Made by a program: the position numbers and the translations under genes. Below are positions 8,432 through 16,051 of a stretch of DNA of 64,000 nucleotides, piece by piece. Origin of the DNA: Candidatus Gastranaerophilales bacterium (GTDB taxonomy: Bacteria > Cyanobacteriota > Vampirovibrionia > Gastranaerophilales > Gastranaerophilaceae); assembly GCA_944325025.1 (NCBI GenBank), contig CALUYN010000004.1, positions 1-64,000 on the forward strand, given 5' to 3'. The notes beneath the pieces are model-generated. The model saw only the letters and a list, made by a program, of their open reading frames with translations, did no database searches and was not told the DNA's origin. Numbering within the stretch: position 1 is the stretch's first letter; each line of letters opens with the position of its first letter.

Positions 8432-9796
8432 ATGTGGCCTCCAATGCGAAGGGATACTGTAATACACAATAACATAATACTTACGCCTCCAAGATTACCT
8501 CATCATCATTGTGGCGGAGGTTTTGGTAACTTATGGAATTGGACAGCAGGCTTTGCTATGGCTCAAAACATGATGAGTGGAATTTTTTCTGGATTCAGAA
8601 TGCCGACATTTATGCCGACAATGCCTTATTATAGTTTTACAGGAACGCCTTACACTCCTGCAGCATATGGACAAACTGGTAATGCAATGTCTGCGGCAAG
8701 AACAACACTTGACAGCCTTGGTTTTACAAAAGAAGCAGGCTACAGCGTTTCTATGGGAGAAGACGGTAATTTAACTTACACTTACACAAACGGCTCAGAA
8801 ACTATTACTGCAACAAATTTAAAAGAATTGCTTGATAAACAAGCAGCAGCGCGTGCAACTACGTCAACCAACTCAACAGGAACAGACGATGATGATGATG
8901 ATTGGTTTATACCTGCAGGAGAAAATGGCGGCGACGATACTGCAGGAGTTGAAGGAACAGAGGATAATGGTGAAGCTGACACTCCTGATGCAGGTGCTGA
9001 TCCAGGTGTTGAAGCTCACACTGCTTCAACCGGCTCTAGCAAATCACCACAAGGCTGGTACAGATCAAGTAGAGCATTAGATAACAAATTACATTTCGAT
9101 GAAAATGAGTTGCGCGAACATAATGGTACAGGTACAGCAGTTGATTATGTATTTAGCAAAATGGGAGAAGTCATAACTTTTAGAAATTGCGATGAAAATA
9201 AACTGAAACAGGCACTTATCGACAAAAATCCAAGTGTATTCGACAAAAATGGGAATCTTAAAGAGAATGCTGATATAAGCAAACTTGATCTCCCAACAGT
9301 TGATTGGATAAATAAAAACTGCACTAAAACAAAAACACAGGGCGCACAAAACGGCAATACTGAACTTGCAAAAGCTGAGGTTTCAAATAACAGAGTTAGC
9401 ATGAAATATGAATCTGGAAACTCAATTTATAAAGAGGGCGATGCCGATGATATTATGGATAAAGACGTAGTCTTTGTTATTGGTGATCATAAATATAAAT
9501 TACTTTCAAAGGGCAAAGGTGAATACGTCGATTACTATCAGGTAACCAACGGACGACCTAATCATTTTAGAGATTTTAAATTAATTGACCCGAAGACAGG
9601 ACGCTTCAATCCTAATATAGAAGAAGGATTATGGACTGATAGAGAATATTTCACTCTATGGTCAATTGATGGACCACAGGCACCACTTGCCGGAGCAAAA
9701 ATTTCAAGAAATGAACAAGGCCAAGTAATACTAAGCAAAGGTGGCAAATTTGCTCTTATGGATGATGTTATGAGCATAAATGCACCATTGAAATAA
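8432..9796 (+). CDS. Gly/Met/His-rich surface-type protein, paralogue of the 10003 gene
   Basis: 454 residues, family not recognised. The ATG at 8432 has AAGGAG 8 nt upstream; an in-frame GTG at 8384 would place the start inside the promoter and is rejected. Seen: an N-terminal Pro/His/Gly-rich segment (about 1-35), a hydrophobic Met/Phe/Pro stretch (about 36-75), a small domain (about 78-120, ending TNLKELLDKQ), an acidic Asp/Glu/Thr linker with six consecutive Asp (about 130-205) and a C-terminal globular part. Two segments align by eye with the 10003 product: NGSETITATNLKELLD with KGETQLTGTSVNDLLG, and the region around IGDHKYKLLSKG with IGNKDYTIIKS. It shares the tripartite promoter. Terminator at 9813-9846. 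Envelope or secreted function is inferred only from composition. Confidence 0.85.
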   Translation: MWPPMRRDTVIHNNIILTPPRLPHHHCGGGFGNLWNWTAGFAMAQNMMSGIFSGFRMPTFMPTMPYYSFTGTPYTPAAYGQTGNAMSAARTTLDSLGFTKEAGYSVSMGEDGNLTYTYTNGSETITATNLKELLDKQAAARATTSTNSTGTDDDDDDWFIPAGENGGDDTAGVEGTEDNGEADTPDAGADPGVEAHTASTGSSKSPQGWYRSSRALDNKLHFDENELREHNGTGTAVDYVFSKMGEVITFRNCDENKLKQALIDKNPSVFDKNGNLKENADISKLDLPTVDWINKNCTKTKTQGAQNGNTELAKAEVSNNRVSMKYESGNSIYKEGDADDIMDKDVVFVIGDHKYKLLSKGKGEYVDYYQVTNGRPNHFRDFKLIDPKTGRFNPNIEEGLWTDREYFTLWSIDGPQAPLAGAKISRNEQGQVILSKGGKFALMDDVMSINAPLK

Positions 9797-9812
9797 AATA
9801 TTATTAATATTT

Positions 9813-9846
9813 AACAGCACCTTAACAAGATTGTTAAGGTGCTGTT
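9813..9846 (+). terminator. Hairpin terminator after the 8432 gene
   Basis: A perfect 15-bp stem, AACAGCACCTTAACA with TGTTAAGGTGCTGTT, and a short loop, beginning 17 bp after the stop codon. The T tract after the stem is short (TTGCTTT), so termination may be partial. Confidence 0.75.
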
Positions 9847-9907
9847 GCTTTATGTGAAATAGCAGCTTTATTTGGGTATATAAATAGTACTTCTTTCTTA
9901 TATATAT

Positions 9908-9974
9908 TTGTAAAGAAATGTAACAAACTAACAATATATAAGCAATTATTGAACAAGTATATACTTTATATATA
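9908..9974 (+). promoter_or_regulatory. HLR1 promoter C, upstream of the 10003 gene
   Basis: TTGTAAAGAAATGTAACAA (9908-9926), AGCAATT (9941-9947) and TATACTTTATATATA (9960-9974). On the opposite strand the first block is GTTACATT-TC-TTTACAAA, a perfect match to the HLR1 consensus (two KTTACAWW repeats with a 2-nt gap). The putative -10 TTTATA at 9965-9970 would put HLR1 about 45-65 nt upstream of transcription start, the position from which RpaB activates in Cyanobacteria. Confidence 0.7.
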
Positions 9975-10002
9975 TAAGAGAGAATAAATAAGAGGAACTG
10001 AC

Positions 10003-10923
10003 ATGGGCTACTATGGCATTACAGGTTGGTCCGGAGGCGGTCGAAGACCGATAAACTACGGGCTGAAAGCCGGACAATTCAGAACAGGTAAATATAATGT
10101 ATTCCAGAACAAAACTGTTATTAACAATAACATTTTTGCAGGCGGATACGGCGGATTTAATTACGGCTACTATGACCAACAATGTTGTGGCAGCGGCAGT
10201 TCCACTCCTAAATGGATGAACTGGATGATGGGCATCGGCCTTGGAACTTCCCTCCTAGGCGGTATATTCAGCTTGTTTGGAGGAGAAAAGACAGAAGGCG
10301 GCGGAGAAACACCTGAAGCTAAACCCGAAACGGATGAATTTGCATCAGCAAAAACACTATATCCTGATTGGAGATTTGCAAAAGAAGGCGACACTTATTA
10401 TGCTGTAAAAGGAGAAACACAGCTTACAGGGACTTCTGTCAATGACTTGCTTGGTCAAATAGGACAAATTAATGATGAAGATGAAGAAACAGTGCCTAAA
10501 CAACCGGCAGTTGTTGAACCGGAACCAAAAGCCCCAGAACAGCCGACTTTAACTGAGCTTGAAAATGCTTATCAACAAAACGCAGATGGTTATTCACCTG
10601 TCAAGTTTGATGGCGCAAATCTAAGCGATATATTTAAGAACTTAACCGGCGTATTTGATTACGGTGAAGGCATAGGCGACTTTGCTAATGCAAAAGCTGA
10701 TTTAAACGGTAAAACATCCTTTAAAGAAGGAGATACAATTAAAATCGGCAACAAAGATTATACTATTATTAAATCAGAAGATGGATTTGTATATCTCAAG
10801 GATACTAAATCGACAAGAAATGGTGATCAGATTTATATCCTTGAAAAAACTCCTTCCGGAGGCTACCAGTTGTCACAGCGAAGCTTTACAAATACAACCG
10901 GTTACGGAAAAGCTGCCTGGTAA
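10003..10923 (+). CDS. Gly/Tyr-rich membrane or surface protein, paralogue of the 8432 gene
   Basis: 306 residues, family not recognised. Seen: an N-terminal Gly/Tyr/Asn-rich region (1-65), a Cys pair, a hydrophobic segment WMMGIGLGTSLLGGIFSLFGG (about 71-92) that could insert in a membrane, a short domain (about 105-155) like that of the 8432 gene, a Pro/Glu linker (about 160-185) and a C-terminal domain with FKEGDTIKIGNKDYTIIKS. Gene order, promoter and domain plan indicate duplication from a common ancestor with 8432. The ATG at 10003 follows AAGAGGAACTGAC, giving an AGAGGA ribosome site. The gene ends just before a strong terminator at 10941. Function unknown. Confidence 0.85.
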   Translation: MGYYGITGWSGGGRRPINYGLKAGQFRTGKYNVFQNKTVINNNIFAGGYGGFNYGYYDQQCCGSGSSTPKWMNWMMGIGLGTSLLGGIFSLFGGEKTEGGGETPEAKPETDEFASAKTLYPDWRFAKEGDTYYAVKGETQLTGTSVNDLLGQIGQINDEDEETVPKQPAVVEPEPKAPEQPTLTELENAYQQNADGYSPVKFDGANLSDIFKNLTGVFDYGEGIGDFANAKADLNGKTSFKEGDTIKIGNKDYTIIKSEDGFVYLKDTKSTRNGDQIYILEKTPSGGYQLSQRSFTNTTGYGKAAW

Positions 10924-10940
10924 AACAAAAACTAATATTC

Positions 10941-10985
10941 AAATAAATAAACAACTTCCTTTCTTGGGGAGTTGTTTATTTATTT
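10941..10985 (+). terminator. Strong hairpin terminator after the 10003 gene
   Basis: A 16-bp stem (AAATAAATAAACAACT with AGTTGTTTATTTATTT) and a 13-base loop, 17 bp after the stop codon. The descending arm is T-rich, so it can serve as both stem and tract. Confidence 0.75.
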
Positions 10986-11038
10986 GCAACTTTTTGAAGA
11001 AAATGTATAATAATTTTATATAAGAAAGCAGGTAGGAA

Positions 11039-11476
11039 ATGAAAAATTTAAAAGTTGCTATAGGCTCAGATCACGGCGGTTTTGAGTACAAAACAGACGT
11101 GATAGATTTTTTGAAATCAAAAAATATTGAATATATGGATATGGGTACTTACACTCAAGACTCTTGCGACTATCCTGTAATTGCCAGAAAGGTATGCGAA
11201 AAAATACTTTCAGGCGATGCAGACAGAGGTATACTAATTTGCGGTACAGGTATAGGAATGTCTATTGCCGCTAATAAAATTAAAGGTATAAGAGCATCTG
11301 TATGCGGAGATACATTCTCTGCCAGGGCAACAAGAGCACACAACAACTCGAATGTTTTATGCCTTGGCCAAAGGGTTATCGGAAAATCTCTGGCACTTGA
11401 TATAGTTGACATGTGGCTCAAAACTGATTTTGAAGGCGGAAGGCACCAAAGAAGAATTGATATGATTGAATCTTAG
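11039..11476 (+). CDS. rpiB: Ribose-5-phosphate isomerase B
   Basis: A 145-residue RpiB/LacAB-family isomerase, the normal length. It interconverts ribose 5-phosphate and ribulose 5-phosphate. Seen: SDHGGFEYK (10-18) binding the sugar phosphate, ILICGTGIGMSIAANK with catalytic-base Cys68, and VLCLGQRVIG. The ATG follows GCAGGTAGGAA. It stands alone between two noncoding regions. Confidence 0.95.
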   Translation: MKNLKVAIGSDHGGFEYKTDVIDFLKSKNIEYMDMGTYTQDSCDYPVIARKVCEKILSGDADRGILICGTGIGMSIAANKIKGIRASVCGDTFSARATRAHNNSNVLCLGQRVIGKSLALDIVDMWLKTDFEGGRHQRRIDMIES

Positions 11477-11539
11477 TCGATAAGACGCTAGGACGGTAAG
11501 TCTTTTTAAGTGAAGAGTGAAGCGTGAAACGTGAAGAGC

Positions 11540-11716
11540 TGATTTCTTCCTTCTCCCCTGTGCGAAGCGAAGGATCGCATTAACGCCGCGATTATGCGAT
11601 TGCGGCTCAAGTCCGCAATGACGAATAGCGCAGAACTCTCACGATTACATGACAAATGTTGACATGAATTGTCTAACATATCTACGTGCGTAGCACCCTC
11701 CCTGATTAGGGAGGGG
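11540..11716. repeat. Composite palindromic repeat region after rpiB
   Basis: The 334-bp gap 11477-11810 has no credible gene. It is less AT-rich than its surroundings and is a mosaic of repeat blocks. GAAGGATCGCATTA lies at about 11570-11583. The hairpin ATTGCGGCTCAAGTCCGCAAT is at about 11599-11619. CCCTCCCTGATTAGGGAGGG is at 11696-11715. The first two blocks recur in the same order at 12286-12384, and the third at 8288-8307. This fits dispersed non-autonomous repeats inserted between genes. Confidence 0.7.
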
Positions 11717-11810
11717 GAAATAAGATTGCAGCCGTTTAAAAATATTAATTCTTGCAGGTCAAAAGACTTTGTGATATAATTATTAGACACGTAAATTAAA
11801 AGGAAAAATT

Positions 11811-12203
11811 ATGACAGAAGAATTAGACTCTAAAAAACTTGCCTGTGTAATAGCTCGCATTCTTGATGATAAATTAGGTAAAAATATTACCATACTCAAT
11901 ATAAGCAACGTTTCTTCACTTGCTGACTACTTTGTTATAGTTACTGGTGACTCAACCCCGCAGGTTAAAGCGTTAATGAACGAAACAAAAGATAAAATTA
12001 AAGAAATCTTTGCACGTACGCCATTGAGAGTTGAAAACGACGCAAGAAACCGTTGGAACCTGCTTGATTACGGAGATGTAGTCGTTCATATTCTGCATAA
12101 GGAAGAGCGGGAAACCTATGCTATCGAAAAATTCTGGAGCAACGCTTTCAGCATAAATGAAGATGAATGGCGCGAAATCTCCAAAGAATATTCAAAGTTT
12201 TAA
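11811..12203 (+). CDS. rsfS: Ribosomal silencing factor RsfS
   Basis: A 130-residue RsfS/Iojap protein. It binds ribosomal protein L14 on the 50S subunit and blocks subunit joining in slow growth. Seen: the conserved segments SSLADYFVIVTGDS, with variation typical of the family, RVENDARNRWNLLDYGDVVVHIL, where the usual form is EG...WVLLDYGDVVVH, and a terminal REISKEY. The start has AAAGGAAAAATT upstream. A terminator follows at 12215-12240. Confidence 0.93.
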   Translation: MTEELDSKKLACVIARILDDKLGKNITILNISNVSSLADYFVIVTGDSTPQVKALMNETKDKIKEIFARTPLRVENDARNRWNLLDYGDVVVHILHKEERETYAIEKFWSNAFSINEDEWREISKEYSKF

Positions 12204-12214
12204 TAACGTAATCG

Positions 12215-12240
12215 GCTCCGCTAAAAATACGGAGCTTTTT
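12215..12240 (+). terminator. Terminator after rsfS
   Basis: Stem GCTCCG/CGGAGC with an A-rich loop, followed by TTTTT, 12 bp after the stop. Confidence 0.8.
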
Positions 12241-12283
12241 CTTTGTTAAAAACTAAAGAGAATAAGCTCTATCTATGAATGAA

Positions 12284-12390
12284 ACGAAGAATCGCATTAT
12301 TTTCTTCCCTCTCTTGGGAGAGGGAGTGAGGGAGAGGGTAAATTGTATTGTAACTATTATGCGATTGCGGATCAAGTTCGCAATGACAGG
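12284..12390. repeat. Second copy of the composite palindromic repeat
   Basis: GAAGAATCGCATTA (12286-12299), a CCCTCTCTTGGGAGAGGG palindrome (12308-12325) and the hairpin ATTGCGGATCAAGTTCGCAAT (about 12364-12384) occur in the same order as in the region after rpiB, with small sequence differences. The rest of the 297-bp gap holds a terminator and a promoter. Confidence 0.65.
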
Positions 12391-12431
12391 ATTACTTATT
12401 AATAAGTTCTCTGTTACATTTCTAAATAGTA

Positions 12432-12459
12432 TTGCAATATGCGGGAAATATTGTACAAT
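12432..12459 (+). promoter_or_regulatory. Sigma-70-like promoter for the TPR gene
   Basis: TTGCAA (12432-12437), a 16-nt spacer, then TACAAT (12454-12459), 41 bp before the ATG at 12501. One HLR1 half-site, GTTACATT, lies just upstream at 12413-12420, but its partner repeat is degenerate. Confidence 0.5.
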
Positions 12460-12500
12460 AGAAGCAGTTATATTGTAAAAAGAGAGAAAAGCAGGTTAAT

Positions 12501-13556
12501 ATGAGCGATACAGAAAAACAAATTAACGAATTAATAATGGAAATGGCTAAAGATCCGCAAAATATTGAAAATTACCACAAACTTGCGGAACTATACTTGA
12601 AACTGGAAGATTATGACAAAGTTATGTCGGTTCTTGAAAGCCTTTTAACCATTAAACCAGATGATGTTCAGGCATTGGTAGGTATGGGTACAATGTGGTT
12701 TTATGAAAAAGATTTCAGAAAATCGCTTTCATATTACAACAGAGCGCTTGAAGTTAACCCTAAAAATTTCCTTATTTACTATAATATGGGGAATGTTTTT
12801 GCTGAATGGAAAAATTTTTCAAAAGCTCTTTTCTATTACAACCGTGCAATTGACTTAAATTCAACAAATCCTGAAATTTATAATGCTATTGCTTTACTTT
12901 ATCAGGACAATGAAGATTACGTAGAATCAAAAGCTTACTATGAAAAAGCTCTTTCTCTTGACCCTGAAAATATTACAGCACTTGTTGATATGGGTAACGT
13001 TTGCTTTAAATTGTTTGATTATGAAACAGCTTTAGAGTTGTATAAAAAAGTTTTTGCACTCAATCCTGACAACAAAATAGTTGCAATATGTATCGGTAAT
13101 ACTCTTACTATTATGAGAGAAAGAGAAAAAGCTTACAACTATTTTGAAAAAGCATTAAAAATGGAAGGCGATAACTACAAAGCTTACATCTGTTATGCAA
13201 TTGCTCTTTCTGAATTTGGCGAATATGATATGGCTGTCGAAATGTACAAGCGTGCTGAAAATGTTCAACCTAAAGAAATTGATGCACAAGTTCTTCTCGC
13301 AAATTTATACACAAACTTTAATCATCTCGATTTAGCTATGGATTTGTATAAAGAAGCTATAAGGTTAAAACCGAATAGTGCAGAAACTTACATGCTGCTC
13401 GGCAACGCACACTATCTTAAAGGCGAAATAGAACAATCAATAGGCTCCTACCGTTCTTCAATAAATATTTCACCGGAAAATGACGAATACAGACTTGTTT
13501 ATACACAGGTGCTTGATGAATATATTGATAAAAAAAGAAACGGAGAGCCTGTATAA
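12501..13556 (+). CDS. Tetratricopeptide repeat protein
   Basis: A 351-residue protein made almost entirely of about nine TPR units (34-residue helical hairpins), seen as repeated Y..A/G...Y..K/RAL...P patterns such as SLSYYNRALEVNPKN and SKAYYEKALSLDPEN. There is no signal peptide, membrane helix or catalytic domain, so it is probably a cytoplasmic protein-binding scaffold. The stop TAA shares its last base with the ATG of the next gene (TAATG), so the Tic20-like membrane protein is translationally coupled and may be a partner. Confidence 0.9.
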   Translation: MSDTEKQINELIMEMAKDPQNIENYHKLAELYLKLEDYDKVMSVLESLLTIKPDDVQALVGMGTMWFYEKDFRKSLSYYNRALEVNPKNFLIYYNMGNVFAEWKNFSKALFYYNRAIDLNSTNPEIYNAIALLYQDNEDYVESKAYYEKALSLDPENITALVDMGNVCFKLFDYETALELYKKVFALNPDNKIVAICIGNTLTIMREREKAYNYFEKALKMEGDNYKAYICYAIALSEFGEYDMAVEMYKRAENVQPKEIDAQVLLANLYTNFNHLDLAMDLYKEAIRLKPNSAETYMLLGNAHYLKGEIEQSIGSYRSSINISPENDEYRLVYTQVLDEYIDKKRNGEPV

Positions 13557-13966
13557 TGAAAGATAATAGCTCACCATACATATTAGAAAGACTTGTTGCA
13601 GGTTTTTCATACCTTACAATGGGTATGGCAGGTTTTATATGGCTTATTATAAGCTTATTTACAAAAGCAGGCTTAAAACCATTTTTACAATACCACATAT
13701 TTCAATCAATTTTTATTTCACTTGCTTTTGCAGTTCTTTCTATTTTGGTTGGATGGCTCTCAAACATAATGAGTTTTATTCCTTTTATTAACAAACTTGT
13801 GGCACAAGTAACATTTTTACTCAATATGCCGCTGTTATTTGATTACTCCTTAATCCAGACAGTTATATATCTTTTGCTGATTTATCTTGCGGTTATGGCA
13901 TTTGCAGGCAAATACAGCTATATCCCGTGGATTTCGGACATAATTGACCAAAATGTTTCAAGATAA
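13556..13966 (+). CDS. Tic20-like four-helix membrane protein
   Basis: 136 residues with about four hydrophobic helices (about 13-34, 46-67, 74-93, 97-117). The ending YIPWISDIIDQNV resembles the IP.IS.A.D.QV end of cyanobacterial and plastid Tic20 proteins, and the FLQYHIFQSIF segment fits the R.N.MQA position of that family. Tic20 is part of a plastid import channel; the bacterial role is unknown. Assignment is by eye from short motifs, so an unrelated small membrane family is possible. Coupled to the TPR gene by a 1-nt overlap. Confidence 0.7.
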   Translation: MKDNSSPYILERLVAGFSYLTMGMAGFIWLIISLFTKAGLKPFLQYHIFQSIFISLAFAVLSILVGWLSNIMSFIPFINKLVAQVTFLLNMPLLFDYSLIQTVIYLLLIYLAVMAFAGKYSYIPWISDIIDQNVSR

Positions 13967-13992
13967 ATAAAAACCCTGCAAAAGATGCAGGG
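13963..13992 (-). terminator. Terminator of the phosphodiester glycosidase gene
   Basis: CCCTGCA (13974-13980) pairs with TGCAGGG (13986-13992). On the minus strand it is followed by TTTTTATTTAT, so it stops transcription from the gene ending at 14030. Confidence 0.75.
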
Positions 13993-14029
13993 AGCATGTG
14001 CACTAATGAAAAGATTATGAATTATGATA

Positions 14030-15289
14030 TTAAGATTCTGCTGTTCTTGCTAAAATAATCGCGTTAGAAAGCGGTATTCCTCCTCTCATTTGCGGTTTAT
14101 TTACAATTTGTCCGTTTACATACATAACAGTCGAGCCGCCGCCGTCAAGGTTTATAGCACCTATGCAGCCTGACGATTTCATAAAATTTGCAAGTTCCAT
14201 CAAAGTCATACCGATAGAACTTCCTTCACGGCCGTCAACAGCGACAAGAATTAAGTTGTTATCTGATGTATAACCTATAGCGCTTCTCGGGTTTCTGCCG
14301 CCTATTGCACCGAGTTTCTGGGCAGTCATATCAACATAAACTTCTCCGTCTTTTACAAGATAAGGCCCGCCGCTTATTATATGTTTTACACCTTTCCATT
14401 CAGGAGTTGTTTTAATTGATAATTTAACATCTTTTTTATTCAATAAAGCATAGAGTTTGCTTTTTGGGCCTGAAATAACATAGCCGTTTTGCGGGATTTC
14501 AAGTGCGTTTGCCGAAGCTTTAACGATTTTATCATCTACAACCTGTAAACCAACGCCGTATTTAGGAGCAGCAGGGGAATATTTTCCCCATTCAGGTGTA
14601 TAAACAAGAACATGAGTCGAAAGCATTCTTGGCTGATTAATATTATCAAGTTTTACTGTAGTGCCGCTGCCTTTTATTTCAGCATCCAATTGAACTCTTG
14701 CGACATCAAAACCATCCTCAAAAATTCCCATTGCAACTCTGTCATAAACAGGACCGGTGTATAACTTTTCATCTATCATAAGAGTTCCTAAAGGCACTCC
14801 TGTCTGAAATTTAAAATAAGTACCGTTTAAAGCAACCAGAGCGTCGTTATTTTTTGCAATTGTAGTAATTGTCCTTCTGCTTTTTAAATTAGTTTCAGAA
14901 GAAAGAGCAGGAGTTAATTCCAAATTTTTTGCAAGCCCCATATCGACTTGAACTAAATTAATTCTTACAGGTCTGCCGCCGTAATATTTTGTCATTTTAA
15001 TGTGTTTAACACCTTCTGCAACATCAGTAATTATTGCCTTTGGATATTGTATACGAATTTTTTCATCAAAGTTCTTTTTTCTGATTTCTGGATTTATACG
15101 GTCAAACAGTTTTACCTTAACTTCACTTTTATCAAAGTCAGGTGCTGTCACCTTTGCGACCTTCATGCTGCTTGCGTGGATAGGCAACAGCGCCTGACAC
15201 AAAACTAAAATCCCGATTATAGTCACATTAATTGTAACTTCAGTTAATTTTCTCAGCTCATAATTTTCAGCAAAATACAACGTATCCAT
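14030..15289 (-). CDS. Exported phosphodiester glycosidase (NAGPA) domain protein
   Basis: 419 residues. Seen: one hydrophobic N-terminal segment (about 20-38, VTIIGILVLCQALLPIHAS), which fits a signal peptide or anchor, then a region to about 100, then the NAGPA domain. Characteristic segments are ALNGTYF, ISGGPYLVKDGEV, GGRNPRSAIGYTSDNNLILV, VDGR, GMTLMELANFM and INLDGGGSTVMYVNG. The domain is named after the mammalian enzyme that uncovers mannose 6-phosphate; bacterial members act on sugar phosphodiesters in the wall or exopolysaccharide. The ATG at 15289 has GAGGTG 5 nt upstream. The substrate is unknown. Confidence 0.9.
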   Translation of the reverse strand: MDTLYFAENYELRKLTEVTINVTIIGILVLCQALLPIHASSMKVAKVTAPDFDKSEVKVKLFDRINPEIRKKNFDEKIRIQYPKAIITDVAEGVKHIKMTKYYGGRPVRINLVQVDMGLAKNLELTPALSSETNLKSRRTITTIAKNNDALVALNGTYFKFQTGVPLGTLMIDEKLYTGPVYDRVAMGIFEDGFDVARVQLDAEIKGSGTTVKLDNINQPRMLSTHVLVYTPEWGKYSPAAPKYGVGLQVVDDKIVKASANALEIPQNGYVISGPKSKLYALLNKKDVKLSIKTTPEWKGVKHIISGGPYLVKDGEVYVDMTAQKLGAIGGRNPRSAIGYTSDNNLILVAVDGREGSSIGMTLMELANFMKSSGCIGAINLDGGGSTVMYVNGQIVNKPQMRGGIPLSNAIILARTAES

Positions 15290-15380
15290 AATGTCACCTC
15301 TATATATTGGAGTAACCGGATACCTTTTTTATTTGTGAGTGGGGTGGGGAATAACACTCAGAGAAGGACTGTTTTTGCTG

Positions 15381-15424
15381 TTTAGGGGTGTTATTTCTTT
15401 TTCTTTTTGTGCGACGCCCCTAAA
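15381..15424. other. Inverted repeat in the leader of the glycosidase gene
   Basis: TTTAGGGGTG (15381-15390) faces CGCCCCTAAA (15415-15424) across a T-rich loop. A second GCCCCT copy follows at about 15432. The gap 15290-15537 also holds TTGTAAAGAATTTACAA (15493-15509), a perfect 7-bp inverted repeat with a 3-nt spacer. Both lie upstream of the minus-strand gene starting at 15289 and may be control sites; neither matches a site I can name. Confidence 0.5.
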
Positions 15425-15537
15425 TAGGAACGCCCCTCTACTACTATTGTAACATATTTTAACAAAAAGCTCAATACTGCACCCCTCAAGAGTTGTAAAG
15501 AATTTACAAAACTAAATAAGGTACAATTTACACTTTC

Positions 15538-15978
15538 TTATAGATAAAGTTTAATAATTTTAGCAGCTTCCTCAGAAGGCATTTCAACGTCAACTGAATT
15601 TATCTCTGAAGTTTTATTTGAAGCACGTTTTAAATCAAAATTTAAAAATGATCTTCCGTTAAAATCACCGTTACTTAGTGTTAATCTGGCTTCTTTGCCG
15701 AGTACTTTTTCTTGAATAAATACGTTTACTTCACCTGCTCTTGAGCCGTAAATTTTTAAATTATTATTTGTTTTCATCTGATAAATGCCTAACTTTGAAA
15801 AAGCTGTATCTACAACTTCTGAAATTAAACGCTGAGCATTATTACCGGAAAAAGAAACAACATCACTATTCAACCCCTTGTTTAATGTTGAATAACTGTT
15901 ATTTGTTTTTTGAGCTGAAAAATTTGAGTTTGCAAACGCAAACGATACCATCGGGGTAGATGTAATTTTTGTAATCAT
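15538..15978 (-). CDS. Small hypothetical protein with N-terminal SFSG motif
   Basis: 146 residues, no family recognised. The first 45 residues are polar, rich in Ser/Asn/Thr, and contain VVSFSGNN. A compact C-terminal region (about 48-146) alternates hydrophobic strands and ends EEAAKIIKLYL. The start ATG at 15978 has AGAAGGAT upstream. A good sigma-70 promoter lies at 16019-16047. The short aromatic-x-Gly motif near the N-terminus recurs in the small proteins at 18454, 18916 and, more loosely, 43224. Confidence 0.75.
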   Translation of the reverse strand: MITKITSTPMVSFAFANSNFSAQKTNNSYSTLNKGLNSDVVSFSGNNAQRLISEVVDTAFSKLGIYQMKTNNNLKIYGSRAGEVNVFIQEKVLGKEARLTLSNGDFNGRSFLNFDLKRASNKTSEINSVDVEMPSEEAAKIIKLYL

Positions 15979-16018
15979 AATTTTAATATCCTTCTTTTGT
16001 TTATTTAATACATTGAAT

Positions 16019-16047
16019 ATTAAACTTCAAATGACAGAGCATGTCAA
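16019..16047 (-). promoter_or_regulatory. Sigma-70 promoter for the 146-residue protein gene
   Basis: On the minus strand TTGACA (16047-16042), a 17-nt spacer, then TTTAAT (16024-16019), about 40 bp before the ATG. Perfect -35, one mismatch in -10. Confidence 0.65.
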
Positions 16048-16051
16048 ACAA

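Noticed and set aside
11506..11790. 94-residue frame on the minus strand in the gap after rpiB
   Set aside because: It runs through palindromic repeat blocks, has no ribosome site and an erratic composition.
12275..12478. 67-residue frame before the TPR gene
   Set aside because: Covers repeat blocks and the TPR promoter; no ribosome site.
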